This document shows, in pieces, positions 10,901-23,169 of a stretch of 64,000 bases of DNA; the stretch's first letter is position 1; every line of letters begins with the position of its first letter. Origin of the DNA: Adiantum capillus-veneris (taxonomy: Eukaryota; Streptophyta; Polypodiopsida; Polypodiales; Pteridaceae); contig CM043953.1 in the NCBI GenBank assembly GCA_014529385.2, positions 72,111,872 to 72,175,871 of the forward strand. The letters are read 5' to 3'. The translations under genes and the position numbers were made by a program. The notes under the pieces were generated by a model, which did no database searches, was not told the DNA's origin, and worked only from the letters and a program-made list of their open reading frames with translations.

Positions 10901-12599
10901 CAAAGAGAACACCTCTACCCTAGTACAAGCCCTTTTCTTGGTATACTGATCTAATCAAGCATTTTGAGGGTTGTGAAATTTTTTATTTATTGCAGGTTTG
11001 CAACTCAAAAAAGAGGAATTTGAATCCTTCTCATAACAAAGTCACATTATCGCCTCATGTATTGCTACTAACATCTTTGGTCTTGTAAATGAGCACGTTG
11101 CATTGCAAATTCAATAGAATTTTTATGAAGGTCCTTACATGAGTGTGACATACCTTTTGCAGAATAAGGCACTTAAGAAGACAACAAAAGAAGCGATAGC
11201 TTTGAAACTGATGGGAGAGCACAACATAGACCTTATGTATAGGCGACTAGATGACTTTTTAAAAGAGCTACAACGGACTACGCCGAAGGAATCATTTGAT
11301 TTCAAGAAAGAATGCCAAGATTCAGAGGCATTGGATGTTTTAGTGTCTTGGGCCATTGGGCAAAACAAGATTAAGCTCAAAGACACTAATGCTAAAGATA
11401 TGGGCCAGGATGAAGTTGAACTTGTTTAAATCAAGTTCACTATGGAATCTTGGTTATATATGTTGTCTCTATTTTGTCAAAATTTTTGGCCAGTTTGGCA
11501 TGTAATGCGCAAGCACATATCCAAATTATAAAGCTATAAAAGATTTTGTGGGACAAGTTATAATCGATATTATTTCAAAGCATTATTGCTCTTGTTGCGG
11601 TCTTGAATGTTTTGATGTATGCTAATTGATTGGCCACTATTAGCATTTTTCATACTATAGAACTATCCATAAAAGATGTTTGATTTGAGGTTATCTCCAT
11701 AATTTGGATACTGTTATGCGTACAAGATAGAGATTCCTTTCAATATATGATAAATTTATAGCTATGAAACTACATTAATTAGAGGTGTTAAATGTTTCTA
11801 ACATGTACACTTTTTAACTGTGAATAATATCGCTACAAAAAGATTATATGTGAGAATAAGATCCTTTTGTCATTGTGAAGTGAAAAAGATTTACCCTATT
11901 CAAATTTTTTCAATGACGATGACAATTAATGTCTCTCTTTTGCATAGAAAATCAGGGCAAGGTTCCAATGTATTATTTTTTTCCACTAGTTTTGTACTTA
12001 TCCAATGTATTAATTAGCTTGTAAAAAATTACAACTTAAGAATGAAAAATTTTCGATGTCAAAAGTGGAAATAATTTACACTCAAGATTGATAATTCTCT
12101 CGGTTAAGAGTGGAAATATTTATCATTACAAGATGTATGAGTGAAAAATATTTTCATAAGAACTATAAAATGTAGAATGAAATTTTTTTGAGGTGCTAAT
12201 TTTTACCTACTTTGCAGTACAATCTTTAAGAGCCTCGATTGGAAAAAATTCACACCATGAACGAGCAAGGTCTTGAGTGCAAATTATTTTCATATTGTGT
12301 TTTGGTTTTTACATTTCATAGGACCAACAAATATTATACGTTAGTAATTTTTTCTCATATGAATAACAGAAAGATAACAATAATTATGAGCTCGATTATT
12401 TTTCATGTCAGTACTTTATTTTGCAAGAGATTTATTCCCACTTTGAGGATAAGAAAAATTGATGCATGCTTTAAAAAAATAACCATTGGAAAAAAAAAAG
12501 GAAATGAGAAAAATAATTCACACTTCTTAGGTTTTTAACACATTAGGGTGGAAAAGGGATCTTTTTATCAAAGTGAGAAAATGTCTAAAACTTGTAGTG
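7962..12599 (+). mobile_element. CACTA element A, right part
   Basis: The right end is supported by ACTTGTAGTG ending at 12599, the reverse complement of a classic CACTACAAGT terminus. The lectin kinase copy resumes directly after it (TATATTATTGCTGGG at 12600, matching 16814 onward in the other copy). From about 12040 to 12540 there are several copies of a GAGTGAAAATATTTT-like motif, the usual subterminal repeats of CACTA elements. I could not find a matching left end, so the start coordinate is arbitrary; the left side may have been lost among the microsatellites. It carries the SAM-domain gene described next. Confidence 0.6.
8054..11429 (+). CDS. multi-exon CACTA accessory gene with SAM domain
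   Basis: The first visible exon begins after an acceptor (TGCTAATTAG, 8053) and encodes a clear SAM domain in its first 65 residues: WNAREVTQFVNGYLG, DQYTGIILKSNINGSSLL, then EALGVDIPGHRVAL. SAM domains mediate protein-protein interaction or oligomerisation. Downstream are short exons, nearly all phase 0 and open with GT..AG borders: 9292-9360, 9437-9538, 9619-9711, 9800-9895, 10007-10081, 10161-10229, 10307-10366, 10440-10511, 10593-10634, 10845-10940, 10996-11040 and 11163-11429 (stop). The last exon is homologous to the last exon of the gene at 18.5-20.8 kb. The link between the SAM exon (likely donor 8660) and the exon opening at 8704 does not keep phase, and a frame change occurs at about 9050-9120, so it may be broken. 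Upstream exons are not seen. Confidence 0.6.
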
Positions 12600-14648
12600 T
12601 ATATTATTGCTGGGCGCATATCAATGGCGCCAGGGGTTTAACCTTTGAACATGCCACATTCAGTACCCAGGACGTCAAACTTGTGAAACAGAACTCTTGG
12701 TACCAAGGCCAGAATCCCTTCCTAAAGGATGAGGCCGTCTAGCTCACCCCAGACCCAAGAGAAGTTCAATCCCTCAAAGGCAGCAACCTCGGCGAGGTCA
12801 TATACAAAGACCCCGTCCGATTCGTCAGCCGCAGCTCGAACACTCCCGACACCAAGCAAGTGGCCTCTTTCAACACCCACTTCACATTCCAAATCATTAC
12901 CACAGCTCCTTACCCAAACTGTGGTAGTGGCATGGCCTTCTTCATCTCCGATACTGACAAGGCACCCAATAATAGCGGTGCCGAGCAGCTTGGCCTTGTT
13001 GATGTCGATAACAAAGGTGCCGATCGCTTCTTCACCATAGAATTCGACACACACATATCCCCTCTCTATGAAGATCCAAGTGCTAGCCACATTGGAATCG
13101 ACATCAGCTCTTTAGACTCTTTCAGCACTACTGATACCAAGAATGCATCCTTTCCTTACTATCCAGAGATTTATCTTTACAGCAACTATACATTCTCCAC
13201 ATGGATCGAGTACAACTCCCTTACACATCTCATTCAAGTTTGGATGACTAACTCCTCATCATCGCAGCTTCCGCCACAGCCCATTATGAACACTTCCTAT
13301 GATCTGTCTGATGTTTTTGAGGATTTAATGTATCTTGGGTTCACTGCCACTAATGAGCTAGCAAGTAATAGCATGGAGGGGCATGTTCTCTACTCTTGGT
13401 ATTTTAACAGCGATGATCTCATAGATCCGGCATCAACGAGCAAAAGCTCCAATAACATGGCGGTATTGATAAGTATAGCTTTATCAGCGGCAGCTCTTCT
13501 TTTGGTGGTTGCAGTTACTGCTTATTGCATATGCATCCGGAAGAGGAAAGCAAAAAAGAGGAGAGAGGTAGATGGACTCCTTTATGATGATAGCATAAAC
13601 CCTGTCGGAGAAATGCTGCATCGCTTTACGTATGTGGAGCTGGAGGTAGCCACAAATACTTTTGATGAGGGTAACAAGATCGGATCGGGCGGCTATAGTA
13701 CTGTATACAAGGGGATCTTGCCCACCAGTGGATTAATTGGTAATAGCAGTGAAGAAGCTGAGGGAGCACTTGACAAGAGAAGATGACTTCATCTCCGAAA
13801 TCAACATCATTAGCGGCATACGACATCGCAATCTGCTCCAATTGCATGGATGGTGCTATGAGAGAGGTGAAGCCATGCTTGTGTACAAGTACATGAGCAA
13901 TGGTAGCCTAGATAGCTATCTGTTGGGCAAGAAGAGGGGAATTCTGCAAAATGACACAAGGTTTAAAGTGCTTGTAGGAGTGGCCAGTGCTTTGGAGTAC
14001 TTGCACAATGGATTACCGGATTGCGTGCTACATAGAGATGTGAAGGCGGCCAATGTGTTGCTATCGGATAAGTGGGAGCCATTGCTGGGCGATTTTGGGC
14101 TCGCGCGACTTATCACCCACGAAGAGGCTGTCACATTGACCGCCGCGGGAACACCGGGTTATGTGGCGCCTGAGGTAGTATTTTCAAGGAAGGTCGACGA
14201 GAAGGTGGATGTGTATAGCTTCGGGGTGCTGGCGTTGGAGGTAGCATGCGGGCGGCGGGCGATCTGGGTGAGCCTCTTGAGCAAGGAGGAGGTGCGATTG
14301 GTGGATTGGGTGTGGAGGATGAGCAAGAACAATGAGCTTCTGGGTGCGCTGGACGAGGATATGAAGGTGGAAAGCATGGCAGCAAATGAGAGGGAGAAGT
14401 GGAGGAATGTGCTAATGATAGGGTTGATGTGTTGCAATGTGTCACCAGAGGCAAGGCCAAACATGAGGCAGATAAGCCGGGCTCTTCAAGGGGATACTAT
14501 AAGCCGCGGCGGTGGAGCTGCGGCCACAACCCTGTTTCCCCACATCGAAGCTCCATTTGGGTCTTCTAGTACTTCTTTTCGCTCGAGCCAGCTCGGCACC
14601 ATGCCTTCTTCCTCTTCTGATTACTCTCGATCCATCAGCGGTACGTAG
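12600..14648 (+). pseudogene. L-type lectin receptor-like kinase, copy 1
   Basis: A legume-lectin ectodomain (LTFEHATF, SFNTHFTFQI, GSGMAFFISD, FFTIEFDTHI, HIGIDISSL) is followed by a single membrane span near 13460-13540, a basic stretch and a Ser/Thr kinase: glycine loop GSGGYSTVYKG, Lys in VIAVKKL, HRDVKAANVLL, DFGLARL, PGYVAPE. Such receptors sit in the plasma membrane and signal in defence and development. Two lesions are visible. TAG at 12740-12742 lies where the other copies have TGG, and a 4-bp insertion near 13735, relative to copy 2, shifts the frame between the glycine loop and the catalytic Lys. The signal peptide is missing because element A sits at the 5' end. Apart from these the frame is open to the TAG at 14646-14648. 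Confidence 0.85.
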
Positions 14649-15398
14649 CTCTCAGCACGATAAATAGAGGTTCAAAGATCGACTCCCCCCGGCCCAAATT
14701 TCAGAATATTCCCAAAATATTATTGTACTAATTGGAATGCTCCAATTTTCAAATAGTAGAGCAATTTTCACTTACTCGCATTTCCACAACTCGTCTTTGG
14801 AGATGTTTGCGTGTTTAACAAGAGGTATTTTTGGAACTTTTAGGTCAAGGGAATTTTGGTAATTTTTGACAAATATCCCTAATGTTTACATATATCCCTT
14901 ATGTTTAGGGTGTTTTTTGAAGATTGAGGGCGTATTGGAGTTCACATAAAATTTCAGGGGTATTTTGGTAATTTTCTTAGGAGAAAAATATTCACACAAG
15001 TACACATGTGCATGCCTCTAGGAGTATATCTCACGTCTCTTCACCTTTACACTATAACGATGCCTTAGGTCGTCCTTTCCTTCGCATGGCATAGCCAACC
15101 ACAAAATAAAACATAGTATACAAAGGCCTATGTGAGAGACCAATAGAGACAACACGGTGCATCGAAGGATGGGCTTCATCCTGGATAGCTCCATGGCTAA
15201 AGCTAACAAGGTTTTGGCTACCTTAAGGATTGCTAGTGCTACTAAGATGAAGATAACAATCCTTTTGGAGAAGATTCTAGTCAAGCTACAATTATAATCC
15301 TTGTAGTGTTGTATTCACTGTGATAACATTTCTTTGTTGCCTTGCAAAATGGTAGAGACGAACTTTCTCCTTCAAAATTGTTGGCTCTAAAAGGATGG

Positions 15399-15439
<41 letters not shown>

Positions 15440-16653
15440 GTAATTGTTGAAGCGTCTCATTGAGAACTCTCTAGCCAAAGCTCTCTAATATAGAAGGAAT
15501 TAAGTATCTACTCAATTGTAGTATCTTGTCTAAATGAAGCATTAGGAGATTTCAGTGGTCTTTTAGAGGGTTATACTGAAGAGAGAGAAAAAGCACATTG
15601 AAAGGAAAGGAAAGGAGCATGCAAGCGGAGGCCCTTCTTCACAGATAGAGCCAAGATGCCTTTTGTATTTCCATTATCAAGAGACTTGACTTTTCATGTA
15701 TGACTCTCTTGCCCTTCACTTTTTCATTTTATATCTTCCAGAGGCTTTCAATTGTGGGGACCTAATAGTAGGCCAATGCCACTAAAAACAAGTGAAAGAA
15801 TCACGATGGCTCTCTAAAATAATTAGAACGTGATAACATCATTAGGTTGAGTTTAAGTAGAATCAGAGGATTGCCTCAACTTAGCCTTGAGCCGGTTGAA
15901 AATGGAGACTACCTGGTTGCAAACCATGGTAAAGGGAAGAAAAACTGGTGAAATATGTGAGAAAATAGTTCAAAAATCATGCAAAGTTTAATTTTATGCT
16001 AGTATTTCCATTCGCTTCTTTGTGGGAAGGAAACTTAGTCGACGACCGCTTAATAAAAGAGACTTTCGTGAATATTGACTAGAATTAAGTAATAGAATGT
16101 AAGAAAAGTCAAGCCCTGTGAGGCTGTGAATCAAAATGAAATGTGAAATTAAAAAAACTCATTAATATATATGTGTGTGTGTATTCATAGAATTTACTAG
16201 AATTATGCAAGTGAAGTTTCACTTTAACATTCTAAAACAATAAAATGCGAGAAAAGTCAAGACATGTCAAGATATGAAATGAAAGCAAAATAAACATTTA
16301 AGGTAAGTCTGCATCATGCATTGAAAACAATGAAAGTCTCCGTAACCTAGCACAACACTAAGGTTTCTTTTAGAAAGCAATTATAGGATCACGTTTGAAA
16401 CAGACCGAGGGTCCGAAACACAGACTATGTTGCTGTGATGAGAGTGCTGACCATTTTGTGGCCATCGCAGAGTCCACTGAAGCGGACCGTTGACCGTGAG
16501 GCGCCAACCCTGAATTAAGAGGGTTTTTTCAAATAGCAAGAAATTTTCAAAGGGCAGACTGAATTTACTATTGAAATGCATTGATTGAGTCCACAACCAC
16601 AGAGAGCGAGAGAGACCCTCGTAGTATCAGTACTGCTAGCAGCACACTAAATA

Positions 16654-16656
<3 letters not shown>
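14649..16656. other. no supported gene; one CT microsatellite
   Basis: AT-rich sequence with a CT array at 15402-15434. Open frames up to about 88 codons (15018-15284, minus) have no recognisable motif. A loosely repeated phrase, GGTATTTTGGTAATTTT, occurs around 14850-14990. Confidence 0.4.

Positions 16657-16742
<86 letters not shown>
16657..16742. repeat. (AG)43 microsatellite
   Basis: An uninterrupted AG array, placed about 90 bp upstream of the start of lectin kinase copy 2. Confidence 0.95.
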
Positions 16743-16745
<3 letters not shown>

Positions 16746-16759
16746 GAGACGGCCAACCA

Positions 16760-17145
16760 ATGACAGAGAGCTTCTACTTGCAGCATTCCCTCTGCCAATT
16801 CTACTGCTTATATATTATTGCTAGGGGCATGCATATCAATGGCGCTAGGGCCGGTTTAACCTTTGAACATGCCACATTCAATACTCAAGACATCAAACTT
16901 CTGAAACAGAACTCGTGGTACCAAGGCCAGAATGCCTTCCTAAAGGATGATGCCGTCTGGCTCACCCCAGACCCAAGAGAAGTTCAATCCCTCAACCTCT
17001 ACCGGGTCATATACAAAGACCCCGTCAGATTCGTCAGCCGCAACTCGAACACTCCCGACACCAAGCAAGTGGCCTCTTTCAACATCCACTTCACATTCCA
17101 AATCATTACCACAGCTCCTTACCCAAAGTGTGGTAGTGTGTTGTA
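16760..17145 (+). pseudogene. lectin receptor kinase copy 2, N-terminal fragment (2a)
   Basis: This segment has the 5' end that copy 1 lacks: a hydrophobic leader-like stretch (SLCQFYCLYIIARG), then LTFEHATFNTQDIKLLKQ and the lectin fold start, with TGG intact where copy 1 has TAG. It ends at a stop (17143-17145) just after APYPKCGS. The sequence from GQNAFLKDDAV onward is repeated about 530 bp downstream in fragment 2b, so part of the lectin domain is duplicated in tandem. Confidence 0.75.
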
Positions 17146-17454
17146 AGTCAATACCAATTGCAGTGTCCGTTGCCCAGAAATGAACGGGCACATCCAAATA
17201 TTTAATACTGTAGTCAAACGATAATCATTAGTTTAGTTGCATCTCTCTGTGTCTGCGGCTCTACGCGTCTCTGTGTGTCTGATCGAGTGCGCCTCTGTTT
17301 TAGTGGGGGGGAAGTAAGATCCTAGGTCACACCTCCTCTCTTTCTAAGGGAGATTTATAAGGGTTGAATGAATGCCATGTGTCAACTTTTGATTTGAAGA
17401 TTGCATCCTATATGAGGAGAGGAAATCCCTCCTGAAAATATAGCCTAATTGTTA
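17146..17454. other. spacer between lectin fragments 2a and 2b
   Basis: Non-coding, unlike the rest of the lectin gene. It probably came in with the partial duplication. Confidence 0.4.
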
Positions 17455-18039
17455 GGCCAGAATGCCTTCCTAAAGGATGATGCCGTCTGGCTCACCCCAG
17501 ACCCAAGAGAAGTCCAATCCCTCAAAGGAAGCTACCTCGGCTGGGTCATATACAAAGACCCCGTCAGATTCGTCAGCCGCAGCTCGAACACTCCCGACAC
17601 GAAGCAAGTGGCCTCTTTCAACACCCACTTCACATTCCAAATCATTATCACAGCTCCTTACCCAAACTGTGCATGTGGTAGTGGCATGGCCTTCGTCATC
17701 TCCGATATTGAGAAGGCGCCCAATAATAGCGGTGCCGCGCAACTTGGCCTTGTTGATTTCTATAACAAAGGTGCGGATTGCTTCTTTGCCATAGAACTCG
17801 ACACACACATATCCTCTCTCTATGGAGATCCAAGTGCTAGCCACATTGGAATCAACATCAGCTCTTTAGACTCTATCAGCACTACTGATACCAAGAATGC
17901 ATCCTTTCCTTACTATCCAGAGCTTTATCTCTATGGCAACTATACATTCTCCACATAGATCGAGTACAACTCCCTTACACATTCGTTCAAGTTTGGATGA
18001 CTAACTCCTCATCGTCGCAGCATCCTGCACAAATCATTA
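17455..18039 (+). pseudogene. lectin receptor kinase copy 2, lectin domain (2b, left half)
   Basis: The lectin domain runs from GQNAFLKDDAV to NYTFST, about 85-90 percent like copy 1 by eye. A TAG at 17956-17958 replaces TGG (W) of copy 1. Homology continues to ATCATTA at 18033-18039, where the CACTA-like element B begins. The right half resumes at 26125. Confidence 0.8.
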
Positions 18040-18491
18040 CACAAGGAACTTTTGACCTTTCTCTACATAGCAAAAAAAATAAATTCTCTATGTTTTTTAC
18101 TACTTTAGATATACATACCTAATAAAAGTCCAAACTAGAGAACGTGAAACATTCTCTATGTAGTGATTCAAGCATAGAATCTCATTCTACATATACAAAA
18201 TTATCTATATAGGTAATTTGAACACCTAATGGCTCTTTCGTCTATATGTATAATCCCTAATATCTATATGGAGAAAATCTCTAACTCTTTGTAATTAAAA
18301 TTGACCATAATTACAGCAACAACTATACTTAAATATCACATCACAAATCATGTAGACAAAACATATAGAAGACAAATTTTGAGAGCTCACCACATTACAA
18401 TGTTTTAAAATTATTAAACATAGTCCCAATTTAAAAGACCATAATAACTTCCTAAAGTCAAAATCACAAGTTTTTGCCATGAAATATGCTT

Positions 18492-20829
18492 CTAACAAAG
18501 AAGTTCAATATCATTGGCACTCAAAGGTGAGTAGCCATGAATGACTATCTTCTTCATCTCTATTAGCCAACTCGTAACTTGCTTTACCATCAAGTGGCTA
18601 TCTGGATTTTTCAAATCCTTAGTATAAGCCTTGAAAGTAATCTCCTCTTTCTTCAAATTCAGATACACCTTTCGAAGCGAAAAATACATCTCATTGACTG
18701 TTCTCTTCTTAGTGTACACTAATAAGATAGTCTCCATATCCTCTAATGTGTACAAATCCATCTACAGAAGAAAAAAATCTAATAAGATATTTTATACGGA
18801 TTCACTACTAATCCTTATAAGCATGTACTTTTAAACACTCACCTTTGCAACCTTTGCAACCTTTGCAGAATCATCATAATCAATATTTTTCTTTGAACTT
18901 GTACTCACAATCTAACCATAAAAAGAGAAGAAAGAAATCTTTTACTTAGACTCTTTATAACACAAAATTAAGTTTACCCCTAAATTAAGTTATATACCTT
19001 TTCGTTGACATTGCTCTCTCTTTTGCGAGCGCTGTCAAGCTCACTAAGTGTTTTCATTTTCTCACTCATCTTCAATATAAAAAGCATAGAATACGAAGTT
19101 GAAAATCAAAGAAATATTCTTTTCCAAGATTATAAAAAGTTAATAAAAGAGAACACTTACCTTTCTCTTTCTGCCACTCTTACGTTGACAACATAGCTCC
19201 TAATGAAATTGATAGCCAAACCATATTATGTTGTAAACTAAAAACTTTAAAAACCAAAACATTCGATAACGAAAAGAAGTATGAAAGGAGAATTACATCT
19301 AGAACTTTTGATGAAGAAGTCTCAACGGATGTATCAAGATCTTTGTTTGCTAGGACTCTTTTTGATTGTCCTGTGTGTAATAGCTCCGTGTACGACATTG
19401 GAAGAAGCTCATCATTAAACATAGCACCATCCTACATTTTAAAATAACACTTTAACAAAATCCGATTATGTATTCAAATTATATAAAATCTTTACGACAT
19501 ACCTCATCTTGGTACTCTTTAATCCCATCAATGTTATTAATTTCCATTAAAAACTTATCAGCCTACAAGTAGAACAAATTTAACTTTCACGAACAAGCAT
19601 GTTATGTTAAAAAGAGATAACAAAAAGTAAATTATGAAATATTTACATCTGACATACCATCAAAGCATAAAAAATCTCCTTTGACTAATACACTTTGGTC
19701 ATGCTGCTTGAAATAGTAAAATCATGTGTTATAGATACTATATATACATCTATATTCAAAAGATTGATACTACAAAAAGTTACCTCAAAGCTATCAATCA
19801 TTTTCTCTTTCTCATCACTAGCATTTGAGACAACATTAACAGAAGGCTGTAAAAGATAACAATTAAAAAAAGATAAATTTCAAGTGATTATTTAATAATA
19901 AGTTACTATTGTAAGAATATTCAATACCTCAAGTAAAATTGTAGGGTCGATGTTTTCCTCATTGGACTGACTTTTGGTTTCACTTTTCACAAACACCTCC
20001 TATTTAAGGTCATAAATAAAACAATTAAAGAATCTTTTTTAAAATATACAAAGTAAATTAAGCAAGTAAAAACAAGAATAACGTTATTATCTACCTTTGA
20101 ATTTTTGTACTTAAGCTTTGCTGGTTTTGAGGTCACAACCCATTTGTAGATGTCCTCCACGTGACATTTGTATTCAGCTCCTTCCCAAGAAAGCACCGCA
20201 ATTTTATCATAGTTATCGCGAATAATTTGTATAATCTCATCTTTGCCTTTTGTGTTGTGACGTAAGTTGGCTGGCGTAGAGAAATTATGAAACCATCGAC
20301 GAACAATGCGATAGTTATCAAGCATAATTGCATGATGCTCTTTATGCATTTTCTCTAATAGCTCTTTCCCATAGAGCTTATTAGGATCCCTATCCTTCCC
20401 CTTTGGTGGACAAAATATATCGTCATAAGAGGGTGCCCTAACTTTTTCTTTACTAGAGGATGAAGAAATCCGTACACCTATAAATAGCATTCACAAAGAT
20501 TAGTTCTAATAAAGTCAACCACTTTTGAATCATATATTTGATGCTACTAATCAAAGTATGTTACCATTTTCATTTGGCAAAGAATCTTTGTTTTCTGAGG
20601 CAACTACTCGAGAGGATCCACTTTGTATTTCTACGCATATTAATGCTAATTAGAAAGTTATTAAACAACTTTGCAACCACTAGAGTAATGTGCTATTGAA
20701 CAAACATACACTAGTACCTTGCTTGGTATGAGTTGCAGCTTTAGTCTTTATAATCATGGCCTCTAGAAATTCTACCAAGTCCGGGTTGTTTACCATAGCT
20801 TCAATGTCTTTCGATTGGATCCCAACCAT
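18492..20829 (-). CDS. 12-exon CACTA accessory gene, about 465 aa
   Basis: The exons on the minus strand, all with GT..AG borders and matching phases, are 20829-20718, 20630-20565, 20477-20095, 19999-19928, 19846-19784, 19703-19647, 19562-19503, 19431-19297, 19199-19161, 19069-18998, 18911-18843 and 18761-18492. Together they give 1,398 nt with no internal stop. The start is the ATG at 20829-20827 (MVGIQSKDIEAM), though the exon itself extends upstream to 20836 and could be internal. Exon 3 (128 residues, with LEKMHKEHHAIM, RRWFHNF and LSWEGAEYKCHV) is the largest block; the middle exons are hydrophilic with basic stretches (KSGRKRK). The last exon (VNEMYFSLRKVYLNL, VTSWLIEMKKIVI) matches the last exon of the gene at 11163-11429. 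Its place after the transposase recalls TNPA of En/Spm, which binds subterminal repeats; that role is inference. Confidence 0.7.
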
Positions 20830-20942
20830 TTGTACACTAAAGACAAAATGAACCACATTAATATTATTGCTTTCGAAAATAATCAAATTACTCTCCGCTA
20901 AGAAAATATTTACTAACAATGTTTAAATTCAAGTGTTACCTT

Positions 20943-22225
20943 TTATTGTATAGTCATGATTGCCACATAACAGGAACCTCCTTTATAAAACCTCCAGCAA
21001 CAATTATTTCTTCTTTTTAAAACTATCCAGCTCTTGTTACTGCTCTCGCACAGCCACCAAGTCTTCCACTCTTCATATTCTTTCACAACTTTCCATCCTT
21101 TCTCTCCATATTGAGTCTCAATCTCTTTAATCCATGCAACTTTCACTTGCATGAGAGCATGATCCACATCCCTTACAACGGCATACTGTAACATGGTAAA
21201 AGAACACAAAGGGTTTAGGGTTGGTTTCATTAGGATAATGTCATTCTCCTGAATCCAAGGTGGAATTCTTCCAACACAACCAAGCTCAACTAGTCGTTGT
21301 CTTAGCTGTAAGTCTTTAGTTTCATATGCAATTATATTGTTTCCACAATGAAAAGCTATAAACTTGTGTAGCAAAGACTCGATGGGTCTTATGCAATCAC
21401 AAGTATAGGGCATAACTCTTTGTTAAAGAAGACTCATTCTTGTAGTACTATCAATTTGTAAGATGTCATGCCCTTGAATAGATGAAATCCTCTGGTGATA
21501 ATAGTTCGCTCCAAAGAATATTCTCAAGTTTCCATTATGCTCAATTGAGAAGAAGTGGTTGATGCAAGCCTTCCAATGTCCCACATTATTGGTTGGTGTA
21601 TTCCCTTCATCGCACGAGACCACTACATTATCTCCAACCTTGTAAAGTTCTCCTTTGAAGAAGACCTTGTTATAAACCCCAACTTTTGTTGTATCTTTAT
21701 TTAAATACTCAACACAAAATCTTTTCTCCTCTAAAGTTGCATCTCGGTAAGATATTTTCTTCCCACCAATGACAATCCCCTTTTGTCCAAGCACTTGTGT
21801 AAATGGGGAGTCCACATTGAGCCTTGTGGCTAGACCCCACAAAATTTTGGCTTTCTCTATTGAAGAGACTATCAAAATCCCACATCCATGCCACTCTGGA
21901 CAATGTAACCAATTGTCATTGTCAACTAAGTAACCTTCTGGGGAGACCAGAGAATTATGAAAAGCTTTAAAGATCCTTTGTGTTGGCAGGAGTCTATATC
22001 TATTTTAACATTCAAGAAAACTCTAGTGAAGAGTAACCTTCGATGGTAGTTCACCAAAGAAAGCTCATCGTCCTTGTGATTTGTCTTCACACGAACATAA
22101 ATAGACACCATGCGCTCATATAAATAGCACCATATTACATCATGACTACCGTGACGCAAAATGTCATCAATAATTTCACCAAACCCTGACCAAACAGATA
22201 GAAAATCTCTTGGAGCTGCATCCAT
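20943..22225 (-). pseudogene. CACTA transposase, 5'-truncated
   Basis: This is a homologue of the locus at 3839-5648. It starts inside the DUF4218-like part (GEIIDDILRHGSHDVIWCYL at about 22190) and lacks the D-x-MH block altogether. A frameshift lies at about 21950-21990, where the frame with LLPTQRIFKAF and SPEGYLVDNDNWLHC takes over. From 21875 to 20943 one frame runs through a BAH-like section (YKVGDNVVVSCDEG) and the C-terminal part (RIPPWIQENDIILMK, HALMQVKVAWIKEI), broken only by TAA at 21423-21425. Element B therefore cannot supply its own transposase. Confidence 0.7.
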
Positions 22226-23169
22226 ATTCCGCCTCCTTCTCCATCTTGAAAACCTATTTGTCGCCCTGTTGTGTGTTATGTTTTGAGCGTTTGCCCTTCT
22301 CGTCCTCCTTTGCTAGCCCTCGCCCCTTCCATTTACTTTTTGAAGTCGAGGGAATCTAGTATGCTAATGAATGATTTTATGAATTTCTTCCAGCTGGGAT
22401 GCCCTACTGGCTCTCTACATATTATATTCATTCATTTGAACGATATCTCCTCCATATCCACTAATGTTCCCTGGTATGAGATATCTCTCATGGGTCTCAT
22501 CCCTACAAAAGGATCAAATCGAGTATTCGAACGCGGACCAGCTACCCGAGAAGGCTTTAAACAATACCCACGTAGCCAACCCAGCATCGCCTTACTGTTG
22601 TCTGTTGATGCAATCCATATATTACAAAAAAGAGAGTGTGCTCAAGGAGCTTCTAGCTTCACTGCACCCTATCGTTGCCATCCTTGCTAAGGTTGCCTCA
22701 CGCCTCGGTCCCCCCCCCCCCCCCCCCCCCCCCCCTGCGATTCTCTGCCTGCTTTGACGCTCGACGACTCCTTCTTTCAGCGACGACACCATCCATTCAG
22801 CTTCGAAACGAACCTTGAGAGATTCTGTCGTTTTTTTCGACTAGCCCAACTAGCTGGCCAAGTTGCATGAGGTGAATATGGATTAGGCTGAACTTGTTCT
22901 AGACCAAAATAGACCACAAAAACAGATGGGACCTGTGAGGAGATGAACTAGATAGTTGCTCCACGTGTAGGCTCGATGGAGTGGAGTGAGACTGAACGGA
23001 CCTATTTTTAGAACAGCTATGCCAGCGTGAATCGAGCACAGAACGGACGGTTGAGACTAATTTTGAGCTGAACTAACCATCCAACATGCCACGCTGAGCT
23101 GTGTGAAGACTAGCGCTCATTTGTACTTAAGTTGGGGGTAGACAGGTCCATTTATTGGAAGTCGTCCCA
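22226..23169. other. element B interior, no clear gene; poly-C run
   Basis: Plus-strand frames of 97-139 codons overlap here but show no family I recognise. An almost pure run of C occupies 22712-22735 and makes a spurious poly-proline. Confidence 0.4.

Noticed and set aside
15018-15284. 88-codon hydrophobic frame on the minus strand
   Set aside because: No conserved motif, AT-rich context and no splice or promoter signal; likely chance.
22712-22735. Poly-proline protein over a C run
   Set aside because: Homopolymer artefact; flanking frames have no domain.
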